From Symbiodinium natans (Eukaryota; Sar; Dinophyceae; Suessiales; Symbiodiniaceae): DNA of 64,000 nucleotides. The stretch spans positions 152,501 to 216,500 of the forward strand of contig CAJNDS010000857.1 in assembly GCA_905221605.1 (NCBI GenBank), written 5' to 3'. The notes beneath the pieces are model-generated. The model was not told where the DNA came from and did not search any database. It was given only the letters and a program-made list of their open reading frames with translations. Made by a program: the position numbers and the translations under genes. Shown one piece after another: positions 36,361 to 47,499 of this stretch; position 1 is the first letter of the stretch, and every line of letters begins with the position of its first letter.

Positions 36361-37110
36361 GCTTCTTGAAATTTACGAACACTTACCCCCCGATAAGCAA
36401 GACTTAGAACCACCCCACATACGCAGCCTTTAAGGGCTTAAGGGGGTTTAAAATTCAGGGTTACATATATATTTGCTTCTTGAAATTTACGAACACTTAC
36501 CCCCCGATAAGCAAGACTTAGAACCACCCCACATACGCAGCCTTTAAGGGTTTAAGGGGGTTTAAAATTCAGCGTTACATATATATTTGCTTCTTGAAAC
36601 TTACGAACACTTACCCCCCGATAAGCAAGACTTAGAACCACCCCACATACGCAGCCTTTAAGGGTTTAAGGGGGTTTAAAATTCAGTGTTGCATATATAT
36701 TTGCTTCTTGAAATTTACGAACACTTACCCCCCGATAAGCAAGACTTAGAACCACCCCACATACGCAGCCTTTAAGGGTTTAAGGGGGTTAAAATTCAGG
36801 GTTACATATATATTTGCTTCTTGAAACTTACGAACACTTACCCCCCGATAAGCAAGACTTAGAACCACCCCACATACGCAGCCTTTAAGGGTTCAAGGGG
36901 GTTTAAAATTCAGTGTTGCATATATATTTGCTTCTTGAAACTTACGAACACTTACCCCCCCGATAAGCAAGACTTAGAACCACCCCACATACGCAGCCTT
37001 TAAGGGTTTAAGGGGGTTTGAAATTCAGTGTTACACATATATATATATATATATTTGCTTCTTGAAACTTACGAACACTTACCCCCCGATAAGCAAGACT
37101 TAGAACCACT
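36361..37110 (+). repeat. 114-bp tandem satellite
   Basis: Seven units starting GCTTCTTGAAATTTACGAAC at 36361, 36475, 36589, 36703, 36816, 36930 and 37057. Period is 114, 113 once and 127 once through expansion of a TA run. Nearly identical copies, so recently amplified. The last copy is truncated in CCACTCC. Confidence 0.97.
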
Positions 37111-37179
37111 CCAAAAAATTAATTACCTAGAGACCACAGGATCTTAAAGATTACGAAAAAATAGAAAAGACTACAAAAC

Positions 37180-37535
37180 GATTATAAGACTATTATATGA
37201 ATATGGTAAAAGATGATAAAAGATGATAAAAGATGATAAAAGATGATAAAAGGTGATAAAAGGTGATAAAAAGATGATAAAAAATGATAAAGGATGATAA
37301 CGATAGAAGATGATTCAGATAAGGATGCTTTCCAAATGAGATCCCGAATTTTGACCCGATTAAAAGATGATAAAAGATGACAAAAAAGATGATAAAGGAT
37401 GATAAAAAGATGATATGAAGATGATAAGAAAAGCATATGAAGATGATTAAACATGATGGAAGATAATAAAAAGAGATAATATGAGAGATGATAAAATATG
37501 ATAAATGATGATAAGAAGATGATAGGGTAAAGCAG
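37180..37535 (+). repeat. GATGATAAAA decamer tract
   Basis: Purine-rich AAAAGATGATAAAAGATGAT repeats with decay, giving His/Ile/Ser-rich minus-strand ORFs that are artefacts. Confidence 0.85.
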
Positions 37536-38140
37536 CTGATTAATGTGTGGAAGCGGTTGAGAACGTGAGGGAGTGAAAAGTGAGCTGGGGGAGTAGGCAT
37601 GGTGAGGGCGTTTGATGGTGGAGAGGGATGGGGGAGGGTTGGTGAAGAGAAAAACGTTTTTTTTGTTTAAACTCTTTTTGGATGGTGAGAGAAAGAGGGG
37701 TGGTGGTTGGGGGGGTGCCCAGCCCTGTGCCAGGGCCTTGGCCCCCTTGACCCTCCCTGGCCCACCCTCCACCCCGAGCTGGCTCTCCAGCCCCTCCACC
37801 CTTCGGCCAGCCCAGCTCCTTCAACCCCTCTCCGCTCTCCAGCGCCACCGGCCCCAGACCAGCCCACCCCAGCTCCAGCTCTTCAGCTCAGCCCTTGAAA
37901 GAGTGGGAAAGGGATGGCAGGGGAAGGGCGGGGGGGGTGGGGGCCCCTCCAGCCCACCCCAGAAGCCCAACACCCCCCCCTCCACGCGCGCCAAGCTGGC
38001 TCTCCACCCCCCCCACCCCCCCACCCCCCGACCCCCCCACCACTCTCCAGCGCCACCGCCCAGCTCCAGCCCTCACCCCCTCCGGCCCTGGCCCAGCCCC
38101 AGTTCGGGGGGGGGGGGGGTAGCTGCGGGGAGGGGGAGAG
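37536..38140. repeat. GC-rich, strand-skewed block with an internal duplication
   Basis: Plus strand is G-rich to 37720, then C-rich. CCCCGAGCTGGCTCTCCA..CTCCAGCGCCACCG (37770-37855) recurs diverged at 37985-38060 (GCCAAGCTGGCTCTCCACC). Overlapping ORFs in all frames are Pro/Gly-rich and not credible. No gene recognised. Confidence 0.55.
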
Positions 38141-40880
38141 GGGTCTGGTGACTGGTCTGGAAAGGCCCCAGAATTAAATTTATTTAAGTTATTTAAATTA
38201 TTTAAATTATTTAAATTATTTAAATTATTTAATAGGGTCAATTAAATAAAATAAATAATTTAAATAATCTTGCTTATTTAAATTATTTAAATTATTTAAA
38301 TTATTTAATGGGAGGCAATTAAATAATTTAAATAATTTAAATAATTTTTGCTTATTTAAAATATTTTAATTATTTAAATTATTTAATAGGGGTCAATTAA
38401 ATAATTTAAATAATTTAAATAAATTAAATAATTTAAATAAATTTAATTCAGGAAACTTTCCAGACCAGCCAGAAAAAAAATCAATTAAATAATTTAAATC
38501 CCGCAGTTTAATTAAATCATTTACTTGAGCTGTCGGATTTAAATTATTTAATTGCTTTGCTGGTTGGCCTGGAAAGTTCCCGGAATTAAATTTATTTAAA
38601 TTATTTAAATTATTTAAATTATTTAAATTATTTAAATTATTTAAATTATTTAAATTATTTAATAGGGGTCAATTAAATAAATTAAATAATTTAAATAATT
38701 TTGCTTATTTAAATTATTTAAATTATTTAAATTGTTTAAATTATTTAAATTATTTAAATTATTTAATAGGGGTCAATTAAATGAAGTAAATAATTTAAAG
38801 AATTTTGCTTATTTAAATTATGTAAATTATTTAAATTATTTAATGGGAGGCAATTAAGTAAATTAAATAATTTAAATAATTTTGCTTATTTAAATTATTT
38901 TAATTATTTAAATTATTTAATGGGAGGCAATTAAATAAATTAAATAATTTAATTAATTTTGCTTATTTAAATTATTTTAATTATTTAAATTATTTAATGG
39001 GAGTCAATTAAATAATTTAAATAATTTAAATCATTTAAATAATTTTTGCTTATTTAAATTATTTTACTTATTTAAATTATTTAATAGGGATCAATTAAAT
39101 AATTTAAATAATTTAAATAAATTAAATAATTTAAATACATTTAATTCAGGAAACTTTCCAGACCAGCCAGAAAAAAAACAATTAAATAATTTAAATCCCG
39201 CAGTTTAATTAAATTATTTAATTGAGCTGTCGGATTTAAATTATATAATTGTTTTGCTGGTTGGCCTGGAAAGTTCCCGGAATTAAATTTATTTAAATTA
39301 TTTAAATTATTTAAATTATTTAAATTATTTAAATTATTTCAATTATTTAATAGGGGTCAATTAAATAAATTAAATAATTTAAATAATTTTGCTTATTTAA
39401 ATTGTTTAAATTATTTAAATTATTTAATGGGAGGCAATTAAATAAATTAAATAATTTAAATAATTTTGCTTATTTAAATTGTTTTAATTATTTAAATTAT
39501 TTAATGGGAGCCAATTAAATAATTTAAATAATTTAAATAATTTTTGCTTATTTAAATTATTTTAATTATTTAAATTATTTAATAGGGGGTCAATTAAATA
39601 CTTTAAATAATTTAAATAAATTAAAAAATTTAAAAAAATTTAATTCAGGAAACTTTCCAGACCAGCCAGAAAAAAAAATCAATAAAATAGTTTAAATCCC
39701 GCAGTTTAATTAAATCATTTAATTGAGCTGTCGGATTTAAATTATTTAATTGTTTTGCTGGTTGGCCTGGAAAGTTCCCGGAATTAAATTTATTTAAATT
39801 ATTTAAATTATTTAAATTATTTAAATTATCTAAATTATTTAATAGGGGTCAATTAAATAAATTAAGTAATTTAAATAATTTTGCTTATTTAAATTATTTA
39901 AATTATTTAAATTATTTAATGGGAGGCAGTTAAATAAATTAAATATTTTAAATAATTTTGCTTATTTAAATTATTTCAATTATTTAAATTATTTAATGGG
40001 AGTCAATTAAATAATTTAAATAATTTAAATAATTTTTGCTTATTTAAATTATTTTTATTATTTAAATTATTTACTAGGGGTCAATTAAATAATTTAAATA
40101 ATTTAAATAAATTAAATAATTTGAATAAATTTAATTCAGGAAACTTTCCAGACCAGCCAGAAAAAAAAATCAATAAAATAATTTTAAATCCCGCAGTTTA
40201 ATTAAATCATTTAATTGAGCTGTCGGATTTAAATTATTTAATTGTTTTGCTGGTTGGTCTGGAAAGTTCCCGGAATTAAATTTATTTAAATTATGTAAAT
40301 TATTTAAATTATTTAAATTTATTTAATAGAGGTCAATTAAATAAATTAAGTAATTTAAATAATTTTGCTTATTTAAATTGTTTTAATTATTTAAATTGTT
40401 TAATTGGAGTCAATTAAATAATTTAAATAATTTTTGCTTATTTAAATTATTTTAATTATTTAATTTTTTTAATAGGGGTCAATTAAATACTTTAAATAAT
40501 TTAAATAAATTAAATAATTTAAATAAATTTAATTCAGGAAACTTTCCAGACCAGCCAGAAATTATTTAAATTATTTAATTTCTTTAATAGGGGTCAATTA
40601 AATAAATTAAATAATTTAATTAATTTTGCTTATTTAAATTATTTAAATTATTTAAATTGTTTAATCGGGGTCAATTAAATAAATTAAATAATTTAAATAA
40701 TTTTGCTTATTTAAATTATTTTAGTTATTTAAATTATTTAATGGGAGGCAATTAAATAAATTAAATAATTTAAATAATTTTGCTTATATAAATTATTTAA
40801 ATTTTTAAATTATTTAATGGGAGTCAATTAAATAATTTAAATAATTTAAATAATTTAAATAATTTAATTTAATTTCACTT
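38140..40880. repeat. TTTAAAT satellite with embedded inverted-repeat cassette
   Basis: Long runs of AATTATTTAAATTATTTAAA units with recurrent AATAGGGGTCAATTAAAT and TTTTGCTTATTTAAATT. Five times the word AATTCAGGAAACTTTCCAG occurs (c at 38449, 39147, 39646, 40137, 40535). Four of these are followed about 110 bp later by its inverted partner GGCCTGGAAAGTTCCCGGAA, enclosing CCCGCAGTTTAATTAAATCA and GAGCTGTCGGATTTAAATT. Higher-order spacing is about 400-700 bp. Confidence 0.9.
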
Positions 40881-41016
40881 ATTAAAACAAAGGAAGGAGC
40901 TAAATAGACCCGAAAGGTTGCTCTCTCATATATATATTCTCCTTTAAAGGATGAACATTCTTACTTTTTTAGGGGATTCAACCCTAAACCCTAAACCCCA
41001 AACCCGTGGTGTCCAC
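40881..41016. other. Border between satellite island and genic DNA
   Basis: Contains ATAGACCCGAAAGGTTGCTC and TATATATA, matching the sequence near 34105 at the other side of the island, then a few CCCTAAA units. TTTAGGG-type repeats resume here. Confidence 0.5.
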
Positions 41017-41388
41017 CTGGGCTCTCTCCATCTCGTTGAGCTGCTTCTTCATGCTCTTCATCTGCTTGTCCATCCTATAGGAAGGAAGAACCCTTAACGT
41101 TTTACCCTAAACCCTCAACCCCGGGACCCAAACCCTAAACCCTAAACCCTAAACCCTAAACCCTAAACCCTGGGGTGTGAGGTGTGTTCGGAGTTTAAGC
41201 CATCGGGTTAGTTTCCTTCAACTGCGGTTTGCGGAGCCAGTCCTTTGGTTGAGGGTTTAGGGTTCAGGGTTTGGGGTTTAGGGTTTAGGGTTTGAAAATT
41301 ATCTGCGCACCTCGTCGCACGACTTGCAACCTATCCAGTTTGCAGCTTCTAAGTGAACCACCCCGCCATCTCCCATGACTTGTGACGT
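41017..41388 (-). CDS. Three exons of a coiled-coil protein split by telomere-repeat introns
   Basis: Exon 1 is 41388-41317 (after TGTAAG): TSQVMGDGGVVHLEAANWIG then CKSC. Exon 2 is 41242-41205: DWLRKPQLKETNP. Exon 3 is 41074-41017 (after the pyrimidine-rich TTCCTTCCTATAG): MDKQMKSMKKQLNEMERAQ, a clear heptad-like charged helix. Both joins keep phase. Intron 41243-41316 is only 74 bp, mostly CCCTAAA units; it begins GAC and exon 2 begins GAC. Intron 41075-41204 begins GATGG and exon 3 begins GATGG. So both use GA donors and AG acceptors with 3- and 5-bp direct repeats. The gene continues beyond the last GT donor into repeat DNA. Family unknown. Confidence 0.8.
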
Positions 41389-41424
41389 CTTACAATGTGC
41401 TTCGGTTTTTTTCCGCGCCCCTAA

Positions 41425-41515
41425 CCCCTGGATAGCGCCCTCTAGATAGCCTTCACGGGTGCCGATGCGGACTTCTCTCGCAGCTTGAAAGCCCGTCCCT
41501 TTCTCTTGCAGATCG
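41425..41515 (-). CDS. Candidate upstream exon of the coiled-coil gene
   Basis: Minus strand open frame reading LQEKGTGFQAAREVRIGTRE then GYLEGAIQ, followed by CAGGGGTTAGGG. It lies just upstream of the exon starting at 41388 and directly downstream of a TIR element that would form the 3' part of the preceding intron (CTGCAAG acceptor). The junction to 41388 was not resolved. Confidence 0.45.
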
Positions 41516-41661
41516 TACGTAGAGGTTCAGGGTACTTATAACTCAATTATAAGTGCAATTATAACCAACTGTTAAGCCCCTTTTGCATCCTGGTGGGGTT
41601 ATAACTGGGTTATATGTACAGCTATATAGCTGGGTTCCTAAGTACCATGAACCTCCAAGTA
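41516..41661. mobile_element. TIR element, TACTTGGAGGTTCATGGTAC family, copy 2
   Basis: Ends GTAGAGGTTCAGGGTACTTA and TAAGTACCATGAACCTCCAA are inverted. The interior carries AAGCCCCTTTTGCATCC and TATAACTGGGTTATATG. It sits between a CCCTAAA-containing stretch and a candidate exon, so it is probably intronic. Confidence 0.7.
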
Positions 41662-44491
41662 ACCACAGGCCAAGATTTGTGGATCAGCGCAAGGGAACGA
41701 ATGGCAAAAAAAAATCACGAAGCCCCTATACCCTAAACCCTAAACCCTAAACCCTAAACCCTAAACCCTAAACCCTAAACCCAGCACATCCAAGGGATCC
41801 CAGAGTCTTGGTATTTTAGAAACCCTCAACACCGCAAGACTAAAACACTGGGCAGGGATGACTAGGGGCTCCGTGGGGCTCCTCGGGCTGGGACTCTCTG
41901 TCTAGGAAGTCTATGCCCTTTTCGCCCCCAAATCCCCACCCTAAGACCCTAAGCCCTAGCCCTAAACCCTAAACCCTAAACCCTAAACCCTAAACCCTAA
42001 ACCCTAAACCCTAAGCCCCCAAAAATCCTGAACCCTGAGCCCCATTGCTGTCGCTCTCCCTGAGCGCCACGCCGCTTGAGCTCGATCGAACCTTGCGAGG
42101 TTGCGGCCTCAAGATTGGCATGGGTTTAGGGTTTGGGGTTTGGGGTTTAGGGTTTAGGGTTGAGGGTTGAGGGTTGAGGGTTTAGGGCTTAGGGCTTAGG
42201 GCTTAGAGCTTAGGGCTTAGGGTTTAGGGTTTAGGGTTTAGGGTCATGCATGTTCTTATCGTCATGTGGGTGGCATGTGGGTGGCATGGATGCTCTGGCC
42301 ACCGGATGCTCAGCGTTGACATCGTGCGGGATGGATGCTCTGGTCCACCGGCTGCTCCGTGTGGGCATAGATGCTCTTGGGCGATGAAGTGAAGAGTACA
42401 CTGTAGAATGAAGAGTGCTTGACTTCAGGAAAGCGCACACATAGTGGACGGATTTGCGTACGCAATTCCGTCAAAGCAATGGTTCAAGCAGGCCAAGCAC
42501 GTTCCAGAAGAAACAAGCTGGAAATGTCGAAAAGTCAGTACAAAAGCGTGGCAACAGAATTGAGGCCTTCTGTGCAACCCCAAAAGTTGCTGATGCTGAA
42601 GCGCGCCCGTCTGCTAAATCCTAAACCCCCCAACCCCCAAACCCCCAAACCACCAACCCCTAAACCCTAAACCCCTAAACCCAACCCTAAACCACCAACC
42701 CTCCTGGCCTGAAGCACGCCCTCGCAGAACCTGACTGGGGGCGCTAGGCAGAGTCTCCACTGCAGGGTTTAGGTTGAAACGTTCTTGTGGCCCAGGGCTG
42801 AGGGCCTAGGGACCTGAACCCTAAACCCTAAACCCCAAACCACTCTATCAGAAAAGAATGAAAGCCTCAATGATCTTCGTGGGCAAAGCACAACTCTTCG
42901 CGGGCAGGGCTCACATCTTCGTGGGCAGGGCCCGTTTTTGGAGTCTTGGACCTTGGAAGGGCCTAGGGAATGGCTTAGAGTTTAGGGTTTAGGGCTTAGG
43001 GTTCAGGGTTTAGGGTTTAGGGTTTCGGGTGGAGTCTCAGCTTTATGGATTTGAGTGAACTTGATGTTTTCTTAATGTTATGGGTTTCTTTGGGCGGGTG
43101 GGTATCTTCCTGTCGCTTGAAATACTGCTTGACGAGTAAAGGCTGGAACATGAGATGCTGAACCCTAAACCCTAAACCCTAAACCCGAAACCCTGAACCC
43201 TGAACCCTAAACCCTAAACCCTGACCCTAAAACCCCCCACACACCCTAAAACTTTGGGGTTTACGTAGCAAGGGCATCTGGAATGTTCAAGAAGGTGCCC
43301 CTGAAGGCGTAAACTTGAAAGCCTGGAAACCCGAACCCCTTGAAGCATAAACCCTCAACCCCAAACCCTCAAACCTTAAGAACCCAGCCCTCAGCAACCG
43401 AAACCGGGGACGCTGGCTCAGTGATATCAATCTCCCCGGTTCCATCGACATCCAGGTTCAGGAATATCTCCTGCGCTTTCACGAGTGAGGGAGGGTTTAG
43501 GGTTTAGGGTTTAGGGCTTAGGGCTTAGGGCTTCGGGCTTCGGGCTTCGGGCTTCGGGCTTAGGGCTTAGGGCAGGGCTTAGGGCTTAGGGCTTAGGGCT
43601 TAGGGCTTAGGGCTTAGGGCTTAGGGCTTAGGGCTTAGGTTTAGGGTTTAGGGTTTTGGGTTTTGGGTTTTGGGTTTTGGGTTTAGGGTTTAGGGTTTAG
43701 GGTTTAGGGTTTAGGGTTTAGGGTTGAGGGTTGAGGGTTTAGGGTTTATAAGAAATTGTATAGGGTTTGGGTCCCAAAAACGTTTTGACCGAAAGTTTTG
43801 ACCGAAACGTTTTGTTTTTTCAAATTGTACCCACTAGTGGAATGCAGTGTGCAGTGGAATGCAGTGGAATGCCACTGCCTTTCTGGGGAGGGAGATTGTG
43901 GGGAGATCTGGGGGGAGATCTGGGAAAAGATCTGGGGGGAGATCTGGAAAAAGATCCGGGAGGAGATCTGGGGAGATCTGAGGGGGATCTGGGCGGAGAT
44001 CTGGGGGAGATCTGGGGGGGGAAACGTGGGGGATCTAGTGGTAAATCTGGGGGGAGGGGAGGGATCTGAGGGGGGAGAAGAGATCTGGGCGAGATCTGGG
44101 GAGTTTAGGGTTTAGGGTTTAGGGTTTAGGGTTTAGGGTTTAGGGTTAGGGCTTAGGGCTTAGGGCTTAGGGCTTAGGGCTTAGGGCTTAGGTTTAGGGT
44201 TCAGGGTTTAGGGTTTAGGGTTTAGGGTTTAGGGTTTAGGGTTTAGGGTTTAGGGTTTAGGGTGTAGGGTGTAGGGTTAGGGTTTAGGGTTTAGGGTTTA
44301 GGGTTTAGGGTTTAGGGTTTAGGGTTTAGGGTTTAGGGTTTAGGGTTTAGGGTTTAGGGTTTAGGGTTTAGGGTTTAGGGTTTAGGGTTTAGGGTAGAGG
44401 TTAGGGGTTCGCGGTTAGCGGTTAGGGGTTAGGGGTTAGGGTTTAGGGTCAAGGGTCAAGGGTCAAGAGTGAAGGTGGGTTTAGACAGGGG
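41662..44491. repeat. Telomere-like arrays with short unique segments and a GATCTGGG minisatellite
   Basis: Arrays at 41733-41782, 41960-42015, 42130-42243, 43160-43225, 43495-43750 (GGGCTTA, GGGCTTC and GGGTTTT variants) and 44105-44400. A GAGATCTGGGGG minisatellite occupies about 43890-44100. 42250-42370 has two copies of a GGATGCTCTGGCCACCGG-like unit. The unique segment 42419-42640 is open on the plus strand (contains AGQARSRRNKLEMSKSQYKS) without a known domain. 42840-43100 is unique without a recognised gene. Confidence 0.65.
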
Positions 44492-45222
44492 TTATAAGTG
44501 AATGAAAGTTATTCCTGATCCAATAGATGACAGGGAATTCCAGGAATTAAAAGAATCTGGAAAGGATGGGGTTCTTCTTGGCATAACATTAAATCCTAAG
44601 AAATGCATTGGAAAAGGTAAGAAGAATACCAATCAATATTGCATGTAGATGAAAAAGAGAAAGTGTGCTAGAGGATGAAAGTAATAAATTCCTGGTACCA
44701 ACAATCTTTTCTCCATTAAAATATTCCAGAAAGATAGAAATTATAGCTCCTAAAGAAAGAACAAAATGAAAATGTGCTACAACATAATATGTATCATGTA
44801 ACCCTAGATCTACTGCAGCATGTCCAAGAATTACTCCTGTAGAACCACCTATAGTAAACATTAATAAGAAGAGATGTGAAAAGAAGACAGAACTAATTCT
44901 AAGGCGTAATAATGGTGGATTTCCAAGATATGTAAAAAGCCAATTAAAGTTGTTGTACCAGTTGGTAAGGACATTAAGGTTTTAACTCCTGCGAAATAAG
45001 CTCTTGTATCACTTTCTAAACCTACAGAATACATACGATGCCCCCAAACAAGACTTCCAAGAAGAGAAATAGATGACATGGCAAAGATCATTGATTGGTT
45101 ACCAAAGATTAATAATTGTAAAAACCCGAAAATTATTATGGAAATGATCCCAAATGCAGGAATTATTAAGATGTAAACTTCTGGATGTCCAAAAAAACCA
45201 AAATAAATGCTGATATTGTTCA
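44492..45222 (-). pseudogene. cox1: Partial, frameshifted mitochondrial cox1 (probable nuclear insertion)
   Basis: Encodes the C-terminal half of cytochrome c oxidase subunit I, the catalytic haem-copper subunit of complex IV. Landmarks in order: [132 protein letters not shown] and [10 protein letters not shown] before TAA at 44494-44492. The copy starts abruptly mid-protein at 45222, where GGGCTGAAGG-type repeat DNA begins. Three single-base frame changes break it: a 7-T run before GGACATCC near 45190, one base lost after PTGTT near 44950, and one lost in the T/C run before MHFLG near 44600. All are in or beside short homopolymers, so decay or read errors are both possible. Flanking telomere-like repeats argue for a nuclear copy. 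The sequence type is alveolate. Confidence 0.85.
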
Positions 45223-46260
45223 GGGCTGAAGGTTGAGGGTTGAAGGGCTTCGGGGATTTTGGGGCCCAATCATGGCTTGATCTACACATCTCAGGTCTAA
45301 GCCTGCCCCAGAAACAAGCTTCAACTCCCGAAAGCCCGAAGGATGATCCCGAGTGAGGGTTTAGGGTTTAGGGTTTAGGGTTTAGGGTTTAGGGTTTAGG
45401 GTTTAGGGTTTAGGGTTTAGGGTTTAGGGTTTAGGGTTTAGGGTTTAGGGTTTAGGGTTTAGGGTTTAGGGTTTAGGGTTTAGGGTTTAGGGTTTAGGGT
45501 TTAGGGTTTAGGGTTTAGGGTTTAGGGTTTACGGTTCGAGATTTAGGGTTAAGGCTTGGTGTGGATGATCTCTGGGGTTAGGGTTAGGCTTTTCCTGCTG
45601 GGAGTCTTGGTTAGGGTTTAGGGTTTAGGGCTTTGGCCCTAAACCCTAAACCCTAAACCCTAAACCCTAAACCCTAAACCGGCTTATCAGGATGAAGCTG
45701 GTACAGTCTTCAGCCATGATGTCCCTCGGACACGGATACGGTCAGTTCTCTAAGCTCTAACCCCTTGAAACCCGAAATCCGAAACTTTCCCCTGCGTGGT
45801 TTAGAGATGGTGGGGCTTAGGGCCAGGGCTTAGACTTGAGGGCTTATCGTGCACGGCCTTTTCCTTCATTTCGCAAATATAGGTGTGCATGGTGAGATGG
45901 CAAACTTATCCGCCTTCTCTTCCATCTCAACCCCATGGGGCGTTCGTCGTTTGCCAGGTTGACTTTACCCTAAACCCTAAACCCTAAACCCTAAACCCCA
46001 AACCCTAAACCCCAAACCCCAAACCCTAAACTATACCCAAACCCTAAACCCAAAACCCCAAACCCTAAACCCTTGGGGGCAGGGATTGGATTCTCAGGCA
46101 CTACATCCTAAGCCCGGAAACCCCCCCAAAGTTCCTGGAGCTCCGAGAGTCCCAGGCTCTGAACTCAGAGCCTCTAAAGCCTGAACCCTAAACCCTAAAC
46201 CCTAAACCCTAAACCCTAAACCCTAAACCCGAAACCCGAAACCCCGAAACCCGAAACCTG
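45223..46260. repeat. Telomere-like arrays and short candidate exons
   Basis: A long pure TTTAGGG array at 45356-45530, CCCTAAA at 45634-45680 and 45965-46080, and CCCTAAA passing into CCCGAAA at 46185-46255. The piece 45680-45755 reads TDRIRVRGTSWLKTVPASS on the minus strand. 45840-45965 is open on the minus strand in two frames (GVEMEEKADKFAI and YICEMKEKAVHDK, which resemble each other). Both pieces may be exons; joins not resolved. Confidence 0.5.
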
Positions 46261-46448
46261 GAACCAGAACACACGACTTAGGCCCTTGAAACCTCCAAGC
46301 CCACAACCCCAAAGCCGGAACATCCCACGGGTTCAAGCGAGATGGTCCCGCAGCTCCCACTCTCTGTACAGCCTCCGTCACTTACCAGGCCTCCGGCATA
46401 CGCGAGGCCAAGTGGCGTAGGGCGGTTTGGGACATCACTGGTCTTAGA
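46261..46448 (-). other. Open minus-strand segment with ankyrin-like words
   Basis: Opens after CCCAG at 46449 and stays open for about 56 codons (PNRPTPLGLAYAGGL, then SDGGCTESGSCGTISLEPV). A GTAAGT donor occurs after GGL. TPLGLAYAGG recalls an ankyrin helix start but the expected continuation is missing, so I do not call a domain. Confidence 0.35.
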
Positions 46449-47499
46449 CTGGGTTTATTTAGGGTTTAGGGTTTAGGGTTTAGGGTTTAGGGTTTAGGGT
46501 TTAGGGTTTAGGGTTTAGGGTTTAGGGTTTAGGGTTTAGGGTTTCAGGGTTGCCCCCTTGTAGAAAACAGCCTCTGAACGCCTTCATTCTGCAATAGGGC
46601 TTGCTGCAACATACTCCAACCTACCCGGCTCCTGAGACGGGTGCCTGAAGAGGAATCTAAAAATTTTGGAACTGGATCCTCGACGGCTCTGTGCGAGCTT
46701 CCGTCTCGCCACAGCAGGCTGGTCTGCTGCTTGGGATCAGGCCAGGGTCTACTATTTTAGGGTTGAGGGTTGAGGCTTTAGGTTGAGGGTTTAGGGTTGG
46801 GGTTTGGGGTCTAGGGTTTAGGGTTTAGGGTTTAGGGTTTAGGGTTTAGGGTTTAGGGTTTAGGGTTTAGGGTTTAGGGTTTAGGGTTTAGGGTTTAGGG
46901 TTTAGGGTTTGGGTCTTTGGGGCTAGGGTTGAAACAAATGCTCACGTTGGAGCAACGACACGCTTACATAGTCGTTTGGTACACGGTACATGGACGTGTT
47001 CTGGGGCCGTAAGGGAAGTCTGCCTCACTTACAGCTCCCGGGATCCCTAGAAAGTTGAAAGTGTACTGTTACAAGCCTCTGGGCATGTCTCATCCTCCAT
47101 CTGGCCACAACTCTCCGAAGATTTTCTGGGGAAACATCTATATCGCAAGGTTTAGGGTTTAGGGTTTAGGGTTTAGGGTTTAGGGTTTAGGGTTTAGGGT
47201 TTAGGGTTTAGGGTTTAGGGTTTAGGGTTTAGGGTTTAGGGTTTAGGGTTCAGGGTAACAATGTGCCAGGGGCACAGACTGGATGAGTCGCCAGAGGGGT
47301 GAAAGGTAAGAAAAAAACAACGCCAGACTGTCGGACTGGCATAAAAGCTGGCCGGGGGAAAGGACAGGCCCACCGCCGCAAACTTTGGGTACAAATTTCA
47401 ATCAGCCGATGTTTAAGAAGGGGTCGATGATGAAACGTAACTAGAGGTTCTCCCGCGTTGTTGCTTCAGCTGGCCTGCCAGATGCAAGCAGGAAAGCAA
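46449..47499. repeat. Telomere-like arrays and probable 3' region of the ankyrin gene
   Basis: TTTAGGG arrays at 46452-46545, 46800-46912 and 47150-47250. The unique piece 46550-46740 shows no domain. 46920-47145 is open on the minus strand over part (RKSSESCGQMEDETCPEACN). 47255-47499, downstream of the ankyrin stop codon, is unique with no coding seen and is probably 3' untranslated or intergenic. Confidence 0.5.

Noticed and set aside
37182-38241. Large overlapping ORFs, up to 205 residues, as genes
   Set aside because: They come from GATGATAAAA and GC-skewed low-complexity DNA and overlap in all frames.
46386-46448. Ankyrin exon with TPLGLAYAGG
   Set aside because: The expected continuation (VVxLLLxAGAD) is not found after the donor or in the read-through frame.
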